From an uncultured Porphyromonas sp. (GTDB lineage Bacteria; Bacteroidota; Bacteroidia; Bacteroidales; Porphyromonadaceae): a stretch of 8,830 nt of DNA. Below, one piece after another: positions 1 through 5,888 of this stretch (position 1 is the first letter of the stretch; each line of letters starts with the position of its first letter). The translations under genes and the position numbers were made by a program. Under the pieces are notes generated by a model, which saw only the letters and a program-made list of their open reading frames with translations, searched no databases and had not been told where the DNA came from. The stretch is from assembly GCA_945965245.1 (NCBI GenBank), contig CAMFNC010000034.1, positions 1 through 8,830 of the forward strand, in the 5' to 3' direction.

Positions 1-179
1 CCTTGGATTTCGTTTTCAAGCTGCTGTTCCAATTCCATCACTTCCCGCTTGGTATTTTTCACCTGTACACGCAGTGCACTTTCCTTGCTTTTGATGGTGG
101 GCAAGGTGCGCAGACGCATCTTCAGGTTCTTTTCCTGCTGCTGAAGCGATGTCTTGTTATATTGAAACTTAATAGCCAT
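1..179 (-). CDS. atpD: V/A-type ATP synthase subunit D, N-terminal part (cut by window edge)
   Basis: The first 59 codons of the central-stalk subunit D are visible; the rest lies beyond position 1. Subunit D forms the long antiparallel coiled coil that turns inside the A3B3 head and links it to the membrane rotor. The translation begins MAIKFQYNKTSLQQQEKNL and continues with a TLPTIKSKESALRVQ stretch, which matches the family pattern of a short N-terminal strand, a helix rich in Gln, Lys and Leu, and the conserved 'L-K-x-K-x-x-x-L' segment; the later residues (about 40-59) are heptad-like and charged, as expected for a coiled coil. The start is the ATG whose complement is CAT at 177-179. It follows atpB after a 45-nt gap, the usual B-D order. 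Family assignment rests on this short fragment plus context, which together are convincing. Confidence 0.9.
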   Translation of the reverse strand, partial: MAIKFQYNKTSLQQQEKNLKMRLRTLPTIKSKESALRVQVKNTKREVMELEQQLENEIQ

Positions 180-224
180 AATTTATTTAGGAATCTATCT
201 GTTTAGCTGATTGTTGCAAACGAA

Positions 225-1571
225 TTATTTGTTGGCAACCTCGGCGACAGATTGTTTGGGCCAGTACTCATCCACCAAAGCCTGCTTGATGTTGGCTTCT
301 GCCGGAGTGAAGTATTTGGCGAATAGGCCCCAAGTTTTGTCGAGCATCTCGGTAGCATCCAAGTTTACGTCGATGGCAAGGAGTTGAGAAGAATAGTCGG
401 CAGCGAACTTCAGAGTACGAGTGTCATAGTCCGTGAGGTCGAAACCGTTTTCCAACTTCGTTTGGGCATTGGCAGCATCTGAATAAAGACGCACAGCAGC
501 ATTCATCACTTGTGGATGGTCTGCACGTGTTTTCTTGCCGATAACCAACTGTTTCAGACGAGAGAGCGAGCGGAACGGGTCCACAATAACTTTACCCACG
601 CTGGCATCTCTGCGGAGGTAGAGCTGACCTTCTGTAATATAACCCGTATTATCGGGCACGGCATGTGTGATGTCGCCGCCGGAGAGTGTGGTCACAGCGA
701 TGATGGTGATGGAACCACCATCGGGGAACTGCACAGCCTTTTCGTAAATCTTGGCCAAATCCGAATAGAGTGAACCAGGCATAGAGTCCTTAGACGGAAT
801 TTGGTCCATACGGTTCGATACAATGGCCAAAGCATCGGCATAGTTGGTCATGTCGGTAAGCAGCACCAAGACCTTTTCGTGTTTTTCCACGGCAAAGTAT
901 TCGGCGGCAGCCAAAGTCATGTCGGGAATCAACAGACGCTCCACAGAGGGCTCCTGCGTGGTATTGATAAAGCTGATGATACGATCCAATGCACCGGCAT
1001 TGCTAAAGGTATTTTTGAAGTAGAGATAGTCGTCATTGGTCAGACCCATACCGCCCAAGATAATCTTGTCACTCTTGGCACGCAGAGCCACCATGGCCAT
1101 TACTTCATTAAACGGTTGGTCGGGGTCGGCAAAGAACGGTATCTTCTGACCGGTTACCAATGTATTGTTCAAGTCGATACCGGCAATACCGGTGGCAATC
1201 AACTCAGAAGGTTGTTCACGACGAACGGGATTTACAGACGGGCCACCGATTTCCACTTCTTTACCTTCGGGTTGAGGACCTCCGTCGATGGGTTCGCCAT
1301 AAGCGTTGAAGAAACGCCCCGCCAGCTGTTCGCCAACTTTCAGCGTAGGAGCTTTGCCGGTGAAAATCACTTCCGCATCGGTGGGGATACCTTCCGTGCC
1401 ACCGAATACTTGTAGCGTAACTTCGTCACCCACAATGCGCACCACCTGAGCCAAACGACCTTCGATGGTAGCCAATTCTTCATTACCAATGCCGGTAGCG
1501 TGAAGCATACACGTGGCCTTGGTAATGTTTGAAATTTTGGTATATATTTTTTGGAATGCTTTTGTTGCCAT
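225..1571 (-). CDS. atpB: V/A-type ATP synthase subunit B (non-catalytic head subunit)
   Basis: A 448-residue protein of normal length for the B subunit, which alternates with A in the hexameric A3B3 head and supplies residues to the interface active site. The order is an N-terminal beta-barrel (about 1-75, with ATIEGRLAQVVRIVGDEVTLQVF), a nucleotide-binding-like core and a C-terminal helical domain. The classic P-loop is absent: the equivalent place reads GQKIPFFADPDQPFNEV (about 141-157), as expected for a non-catalytic subunit. A Walker-B-like VLVLLTDMTNYADAL has Asp at about 240, MPGSLYSDLAKIYE (about 264-277) matches the family's MPGY-type motif, and SLSRL (about 335-339) holds the Arg (about 338) expected to act as the arginine finger toward subunit A. 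It lies 16 nt after atpA and 45 nt before atpD. The ATG start gives a standard N-terminus. No Shine-Dalgarno is evident. Confidence 0.96.
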   Translation of the reverse strand: MATKAFQKIYTKISNITKATCMLHATGIGNEELATIEGRLAQVVRIVGDEVTLQVFGGTEGIPTDAEVIFTGKAPTLKVGEQLAGRFFNAYGEPIDGGPQPEGKEVEIGGPSVNPVRREQPSELIATGIAGIDLNNTLVTGQKIPFFADPDQPFNEVMAMVALRAKSDKIILGGMGLTNDDYLYFKNTFSNAGALDRIISFINTTQEPSVERLLIPDMTLAAAEYFAVEKHEKVLVLLTDMTNYADALAIVSNRMDQIPSKDSMPGSLYSDLAKIYEKAVQFPDGGSITIIAVTTLSGGDITHAVPDNTGYITEGQLYLRRDASVGKVIVDPFRSLSRLKQLVIGKKTRADHPQVMNAAVRLYSDAANAQTKLENGFDLTDYDTRTLKFAADYSSQLLAIDVNLDATEMLDKTWGLFAKYFTPAEANIKQALVDEYWPKQSVAEVANK

Positions 1572-1587
1572 ATTACTCTTGGATAGC

Positions 1588-3339
1588 TTATTTTACTTCA
1601 ATCATCGCTTTCAGTTCTGCTTCATATTTCTTGAAGTCGTCACTGTTGTATTCTGAGTAGTTCATCTGTTTGCAGACGTTAATTAACTTCTTGAAATAAT
1701 CAGATACTTCCACGAAACCTTCGAAGTGGAACTCGCGTCGGCAGAGATCTGCCACGATGTTCATCATATATTCCTGACGTTCGAGCGGTGTATTGCAGTC
1801 GATTTCGTCGAAGGCATCCTGTTGCAAAATCACAAAGTCAATCAATTCTGATTTCCAGAAAGTAACGTGGTATTCCACGGGCACACCGTCATCACCCAAG
1901 ATGTTAATCTGCTCAGCAATTTCGCGACCTTGGTGCAGACGCATTTTCAGGTCTTGAATTTTCTCCACCCAGGTATTACCGATACGAGCGGAGATATATT
2001 CTTGAAATTCGGGATATTCCAGATATTTAGAGTAACTGTCGATGGGGTTCACGGCCGGATAACGTTTACTGTCGGCACGCTCCTGCTGCAAAGCGTAGAA
2101 GCATCGAGCCACCTTCTTGGTGTTTTCTGTTACAGGTTCCTTGAGGTTACCACCGGCGGGAGATACCGTACCAATGAAGGTTACAGAACCGGTTTCGCCG
2201 TTATTGAGGTTTACGAAACCTGCGCGAGCATAGAAGTTGGCAATAATGGCCGAGATGTCCATCGGGAAAGCATCGGGACCGGGAAGTTCTTCCAAACGGT
2301 TACTCATTTCACGCAAAGCCTGTGCCCAACGTGAAGTGGAATCTGCCATCAGCAATACCTTCAGACCCATGGTGCGATAATATTCGGCAATGGTCATGGC
2401 CGTATATACAGAAGCCTCACGGGCAGCCACGGGCATGTTAGAGGTATTGGCAATGATGATGGTACGTTCCATCAGCTTACGACCTGTATGAGGGTCTACC
2501 AAGTGGGGGAATTCGGCAAAGATTTCCACTACCTCGTTGGCACGCTCACCACAAGCAGCGATAATCACGATGTTGGCTTCGGCCTGCTTGGATATGGCGT
2601 GCTGAAGCACTGTCTTGCCTGTACCGAACGGACCGGGGATAAATCCTGTACCGCCCTCCACAATGGGGTTGATGGTATCGATGGTGCGCACACCAGTTTC
2701 CAGCAATTTGAAGGGTCTGGGTTTATCACGGTAGCAAGTGATGGGCACTTTTACGGGCCATTTCTGTACCATGGTCACATTGTGGTCTTTGCCTTCGTGG
2801 TCAGTTACCACAGCTATTACCTCATTTACGGTATAGCTGCCGGCACCGATGATGCTTTTTACCTTGTAGTTACCTTCGAAAGTAAAAGGTACCATGATTT
2901 TGTGTGGTTGGAAGTTTTCGTCCACTTCACCCAGCCATGAACCGGCCTGTACGAGGTCGCCCACTTTGGCAATGGGTTTGAACGCCCACTTCTTTTCGTC
3001 GTCCAGAGCAGGCGTATAATCGCCGCGCTTGAGGAATACGCCGTCCATTTTGTCGAGGTCGTTTTGCAGACCGTCGAAGTTTTTAGAGAGCAAGCCGGGA
3101 CCCAATGTTACTTCTAACATGTGTCCGGTAAATTCTGCTTCGTCACCGATGCGCATGCCGCGCGTGCTTTCGAAGACCTGTGCGTAAGCGTTTTTTCCGC
3201 CAATCACCTTGATGACCTCGCTCATGAGCTTAACGCCATCTACGGTAATGTAGCATATCTCATTCTGAGATACCGGTCCGTCCACCTCTAAGGTTACCAA
3301 GTTGGAGACGATACCTTTGACAACTCCTTTTGTAGCCAT
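1588..3339 (-). CDS. atpA: V/A-type ATP synthase subunit A (catalytic head subunit)
   Basis: A 583-residue catalytic subunit, typical in length. It hydrolyses or makes ATP in the A3B3 head. Visible features in order: N-terminal beta-barrel (1-75, GIVSNLVTLEVDGP); the A-specific 'non-homologous' insertion (roughly 115-190); P-loop GPFGTGKT at about 236-243 with Lys242; GERANEV at about 264-270 with the catalytic Glu265; IIIANTSNMPVAAREAS at about 294-310; Walker B and signature LLMADSTSRWAQALREMSNR with Asp333; then a C-terminal helical domain (about 450-583). All residues expected for an active ATPase are present. It follows the DUF2764 gene after 7 nt and precedes atpB by 16 nt, so the operon is tightly coupled. 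Whether the complex pumps H+ or Na+ cannot be judged here, because the membrane subunits I and K are outside the window. Confidence 0.97.
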   Translation of the reverse strand: MATKGVVKGIVSNLVTLEVDGPVSQNEICYITVDGVKLMSEVIKVIGGKNAYAQVFESTRGMRIGDEAEFTGHMLEVTLGPGLLSKNFDGLQNDLDKMDGVFLKRGDYTPALDDEKKWAFKPIAKVGDLVQAGSWLGEVDENFQPHKIMVPFTFEGNYKVKSIIGAGSYTVNEVIAVVTDHEGKDHNVTMVQKWPVKVPITCYRDKPRPFKLLETGVRTIDTINPIVEGGTGFIPGPFGTGKTVLQHAISKQAEANIVIIAACGERANEVVEIFAEFPHLVDPHTGRKLMERTIIIANTSNMPVAAREASVYTAMTIAEYYRTMGLKVLLMADSTSRWAQALREMSNRLEELPGPDAFPMDISAIIANFYARAGFVNLNNGETGSVTFIGTVSPAGGNLKEPVTENTKKVARCFYALQQERADSKRYPAVNPIDSYSKYLEYPEFQEYISARIGNTWVEKIQDLKMRLHQGREIAEQINILGDDGVPVEYHVTFWKSELIDFVILQQDAFDEIDCNTPLERQEYMMNIVADLCRREFHFEGFVEVSDYFKKLINVCKQMNYSEYNSDDFKKYEAELKAMIEVK

Positions 3340-3346
3340 TATATAA

Positions 3347-4348
3347 TTATTTCTGTTGTTTCTTTTTGAATTCTTCCAATGAATTGCGGCTTTCCGCTTT
3401 CAGAGAATAGACGATATTGCGGAACGTCTTTTCACCGGTTACCTCGTTGAGGTCCACCCAGCGTTCGATGATACCGATTTGGATATAGTAGCTCAGCAGA
3501 CGTTCGATGCCGAACACTTTGTCGAAGCATTCATCGTCCAACCATTTCCAGCGGAAGAGGTCCAAATCGCGTTCGCGTTTGCTGATATCCTGCTCTTCGG
3601 CTATCGAAAGCATCTGTGCAAGATATGGCAGTTCCTCTTCGGTAAGTCCGAAGTCTTTGGCTGTCGATGTGCGCATCTGGTTTTCCACGGCACTATCGCC
3701 CACAATCAAATTTTTGGCATCCCAACCCAGCTTGCGCGTGGTATATACTGCCAATACATTCCTCAGATTGAGGTTAAGACGGAACCAGCGTTTCACGAAA
3801 CTTTTGGATTGTCCGAGGGCAAATTGGTAATAGATGGCCGAAAGACGGTCTTCTTTGGAGAGTTTATACTCCACAAATTCGCTCTCCTCCCGATTGTCCC
3901 CTCTGCGCTCTTCCTCTTCTTCGTTTACCGGTTGGTAACGCTCTTGGAGATAGGTGTAAATATAAGAGGGAATATGGTCAAACAGCTGAGGTTTTTTACC
4001 TCGGCTGATGGCAAAAACGATTCGCCTGATTTCAGACTCTTCGAAAGCTGTAAAGAGCGAAAGTTGTTCTTCTTCGGGCTGTGCAGCAGTCGTGGCAGTC
4101 GTTTTGGCTTCATCGTCCAAATCTTCCTTTTGGGCCGTTTGCTCTTCATTTTCTTTGTCGAGCTGCGCCAAATAGGTCAAAAGTCTGCGATTTTCGGCAT
4201 CGAAGCGAAGCAGATTGAACCATTTGAGGTCGCCGGGTGTAAGCTGTTCCTCCAGCGTGGCAGCGAATTGACGTTGCGTAAACGGCAACTTACGCTGATC
4301 TACGGAGATATTGGGCAGCCCGGAGACTAATGCGTAATAATTAGCCAT
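3347..4348 (-). CDS. DUF2764 family protein of the bacterial V/A-ATPase operon
   Basis: A 333-residue soluble protein without signal peptide or membrane segment. The N-terminus MANYYALVSGLPNIS and the later SFVKRWFRLNLNLRN (about 183-197) are typical of DUF2764, a family found beside atpE and atpA in Bacteroidota, Chlamydiae and spirochaete V-type ATPase operons. Two acidic, low-complexity linkers (about 62-95, rich in E, D, Q, T and A; and about 143-158 with an EEEEE run) separate helical blocks. The C-terminal half is strongly helical, with aromatic and basic pairs (DLFRWKWL, IERLLSYYIQIGIIERW). It starts 9 nt after the atpE stop and ends 7 nt before atpA. In archaeal and Thermus-type operons this place holds subunits C and F, so a C-like role linking the rotor to the c-ring is a reasonable inference, but the sequence does not prove it. 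The family assignment is firm; the function is not. Confidence 0.88.
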   Translation of the reverse strand: MANYYALVSGLPNISVDQRKLPFTQRQFAATLEEQLTPGDLKWFNLLRFDAENRRLLTYLAQLDKENEEQTAQKEDLDDEAKTTATTAAQPEEEQLSLFTAFEESEIRRIVFAISRGKKPQLFDHIPSYIYTYLQERYQPVNEEEEERRGDNREESEFVEYKLSKEDRLSAIYYQFALGQSKSFVKRWFRLNLNLRNVLAVYTTRKLGWDAKNLIVGDSAVENQMRTSTAKDFGLTEEELPYLAQMLSIAEEQDISKRERDLDLFRWKWLDDECFDKVFGIERLLSYYIQIGIIERWVDLNEVTGEKTFRNIVYSLKAESRNSLEEFKKKQQK

Positions 4349-4357
4349 GGGTGCGGA

Positions 4358-4948
4358 TTAAAATAATGCCTTGGCTAATTGAGGTCTCAGGAAGCCTTTG
4401 AAAAGTTCGATGAATTCGGCTTCGCCAAAAATCATCTTGTAAGAGCCGTCTTTGGGAGCAATTTGGAAAGTGGTGGGCAGACCGCCTACGCTCTTGATGG
4501 TAACACCTTTGTCGAGCAAGTCTTTGGCATTTTCGGTGAAATAGGCTTGCAGTTTATCTGCTTCCGGAGTTTGGATTTCCAGCCCCTTGTCGGGGTTCCA
4601 GCTGCGCACCAAAGCGAGTATCATTTCCTGCATAAATGCAGGGTTGCTCATGGCTGCCTTCACATTGCTACCGGCAATCTCGCCGGTGAGCATATCCGTC
4701 ACAGAGCTTTTCAGCGATTCAATCATCTGATCGGCATAAAGCTTGAGTTCGGATTGTGTGTTTTGTTGCGTGGCAACCGCTTTTTTCTCCGCATCGCGAA
4801 CGATGTTTTCAGCTTGAGTTTTAGCCTCTTGCAGCAGAGCATCACGTTTGGCTGTCGCTTCAGCAATAATTTTTTCAGCTTCAGCGTTACCTTTTTGAAC
4901 GCCTTCGTTGTAAATCTTTTGAGTGAGTTCTTGGATTTTGGAGTCCAT
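4358..4948 (-). CDS. atpE: V/A-type ATP synthase subunit E (peripheral stalk)
   Basis: A 196-residue peripheral-stalk subunit, first gene of the ATPase operon. Residues 1-85 are a long charged helix rich in Ala, Glu, Lys and Gln (AEAEKIIAEATAKRDALLQE), the coiled-coil half that normally pairs with subunit G/H. The C-terminal half (about 95-196) is a mixed alpha/beta domain that caps the top of the A3B3 head, ending FKGFLRPQLAKALF. Length and layout fit the family. The start is the ATG with complement at 4946-4948; upstream sequence is A/T-rich with no Shine-Dalgarno, normal for Bacteroidota. A -7 promoter element lies about 50 nt upstream. No subunit G/H gene is seen beside it, so the partner of the coiled coil is not identified in this window. 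The stop is 9 nt before the DUF2764 start. Confidence 0.92.
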   Translation of the reverse strand: MDSKIQELTQKIYNEGVQKGNAEAEKIIAEATAKRDALLQEAKTQAENIVRDAEKKAVATQQNTQSELKLYADQMIESLKSSVTDMLTGEIAGSNVKAAMSNPAFMQEMILALVRSWNPDKGLEIQTPEADKLQAYFTENAKDLLDKGVTIKSVGGLPTTFQIAPKDGSYKMIFGEAEFIELFKGFLRPQLAKALF

Positions 4949-4998
4949 ATTTATATTGTTTAGTATTTGATTCGCGGTTGCGTTTTTATATTTTGGCG

Positions 4999-5006
4999 CA
5001 AAGATA
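4999..5006 (-). promoter_or_regulatory. Bacteroidota-type -7 promoter element for the ATPase operon
   Basis: On the minus strand the sequence reads TATCTTTG, an exact match to the Bacteroidota -7 consensus TAnnTTTG. It lies in an A/T-rich stretch about 50 nt before the atpE ATG, implying a leader of roughly 40-50 nt. A TTTG lies at 5019-5022 on the same strand, but only 12 nt upstream of the -7 element, closer than the usual spacing of about 19-20; no better -33 element was seen. The call rests on the -7 match, the position and the gene-free context. Confidence 0.6.
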
Positions 5007-5077
5007 AATATAATTAATCAAATATAAGCGGCCGCACTTTAGGTAAATGTATTTGCCCTTTCAATATTATGAGCGCA

Positions 5078-5104
5078 GCAGCCGGGCAAAAATCTCCCGG
5101 CTGC
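5078..5104. repeat. GC-rich perfect hairpin between the two operons
   Basis: Two 9-nt arms, GCAGCCGGG at 5078-5086 and CCCGGCTGC at 5096-5104, are perfectly complementary around a 9-nt loop. The hairpin lies downstream of the small lipoprotein gene and upstream of the ATPase promoter element, so it is not in the ATPase leader. It could be a second, back-up terminator or an RNA-stabilising stem at the 3' end of the upstream transcript. On neither strand does a T-tract immediately follow it; on the minus strand the loop itself contains TTTTT. The structure is certain from the sequence; the role is not. Confidence 0.65.
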
Positions 5105-5124
5105 CATCTGATGTGTGGGAACTG

Positions 5125-5164
5125 AAAAATTTTGTGCATAAGTTTCGAAACTTTATGCACAAAA
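5125..5164 (-). terminator. Probable intrinsic terminator formed by a long near-perfect palindrome
   Basis: The arms are 5130-5146 and 5147-5164: 17 base pairs with a single unpaired T at 5154 and a palindromic centre GTTTCGAAAC (5142-5151). On the minus strand the palindrome is followed directly by TTTTT (complement of 5125-5129), and it lies 78 nt beyond the stop of the small lipoprotein gene, so termination of that transcript is the simplest reading. As RNA the centre must open into a small loop, leaving a stem of about 15 pairs. On the plus strand it is followed by CCCAAG with no T-tract. The long symmetric centre is more than a terminator needs, so a protein-binding or repeat-element role remains possible. 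Confidence 0.6.
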
Positions 5165-5203
5165 CCCAAGCTAAACATCAATGTTACAGATGCCTGGCTC
5201 TCC

Positions 5204-5236
5204 ACAAACGTTTTTCCGATGATGCGACAAACGTTT
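5204..5236. repeat. Pair of 10-bp direct repeats ACAAACGTTT
   Basis: ACAAACGTTT occurs at 5204-5213 and again at 5227-5236, 23 bp apart start to start, just past the stop codon of the small lipoprotein gene. Each copy contains the self-complementary AAACGTTT, so the two copies could also pair as an 8-bp stem with a 15-nt loop. There is no T-tract next to it. Possible roles are an operator-like pair of binding sites or part of the 3' end structure; the repeat could also be chance in A/T-rich DNA. Confidence 0.4.
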
Positions 5237-5241
5237 AAATG

Positions 5242-5838
5242 CTATTCCCTACCGTTGACCTTCAATGAGGCGGCTATCTTATCGGCATAGTGGGCATAGG
5301 CCTTGCGGGTTGGATTGAAAACATATTCAACAGAAATATTCAGCTCATCCACCCACAGTGTGCGGATGCGTACTTCACGACCATCGGAGCGTGTACCCTC
5401 GATGGTGTATTCGCGGTTATTCTCATCTATTCGAGAGGCATTGATTTTCGTATTTTCCTCTTCGACCAGCCGGGTCTGCGTGCTTTCGTAGTCATCACGC
5501 AGTGTGCCGATGCCCAAAGTCTCCATATTCCAACTGCCGTAAGCGGTCAGTTCCGCCTCACCATCTGCGGATTTGAACACACGACCATCATTGTTGGTGG
5601 GTGCTGGCTGCTCCACAAAGTCTTTGGGATAGAGCACCGAAAAGCCAAATCGGTTATTGGAATAAGTGCTAAAAACGTCTGCCGGGATTTCTGCATCGGG
5701 AGCGGACGCATTGGTCGTGGCAGCTGTCACGGAAGCCTTCTCTTCTTCCTGTTTTTCTTTTTTATGACCTTGGCAAGCCCCTGCCAAAAACAAGAGTGCG
5801 CCCAAAAAGAAGGCGACAGCCATAACGTTACTTTTCAT
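5242..5838 (-). CDS. Small putative lipoprotein of unknown function
   Basis: A 198-residue protein with a type II signal sequence: MKSNVMAVAFFLGALLFLAG then Ala and Cys22. The -3 residue is Ala rather than the usual Leu, so the lipobox is slightly atypical. After Cys22 comes a charged linker (HKKEKQEEEK) and a Thr/Ala/Ser-rich tether to about residue 50, then a compact domain of about 145 residues. It opens with NNRFGFSVLYPKDF, resembling the 'F-x-h-x-Y-P' start of PsbP/DUF1795-like domains, and continues with alternating strands (FKSADGEAELTAYGS, REYTIEGTRSDGREVRIRTLW) before a final helix. I see no catalytic motif. It starts 50 nt after the nucleotidase stop, close enough to be co-transcribed, and is followed by a probable terminator. 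It should be anchored in the envelope. The fold resemblance is inference; no specific role can be assigned. Confidence 0.75.
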   Translation of the reverse strand: MKSNVMAVAFFLGALLFLAGACQGHKKEKQEEEKASVTAATTNASAPDAEIPADVFSTYSNNRFGFSVLYPKDFVEQPAPTNNDGRVFKSADGEAELTAYGSWNMETLGIGTLRDDYESTQTRLVEEENTKINASRIDENNREYTIEGTRSDGREVRIRTLWVDELNISVEYVFNPTRKAYAHYADKIAASLKVNGRE

Positions 5839-5888
5839 GATTTCTTTGTTTTTGAGATGAAATATAAGTGGAAGGAATATGCCGAGGA

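Noticed and set aside
180..224. The 45-nt gap between atpB and atpD as a regulatory site
   Set aside because: It is longer than the other gaps in the operon but shows no hairpin, T-tract or promoter element by eye.
801..1415. A 204-codon open frame on the plus strand
   Set aside because: It is the antisense shadow of atpB, with a His/Gly/Gln-rich composition typical of reverse-strand reading and no family match.
3479..4330. A 283-codon open frame on the plus strand
   Set aside because: It lies entirely opposite the DUF2764 gene, which has family matches and operon spacing; the antisense translation shows no recognisable domain and its length follows from codon bias on the coding strand.
5014..5238. 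Two 63-codon open frames in the inter-operon gap, one on each strand
   Set aside because: Both run through the palindrome, and the GC-rich hairpin, so their sequence is set by these structures. Neither shows a protein family pattern or a credible start context.
5839..5888. Possible -7 element (TATATTTC on the minus strand) before the small lipoprotein gene
   Set aside because: It differs from TAnnTTTG at the last base and no -33 element was found, so co-transcription with the nucleotidase is as likely.
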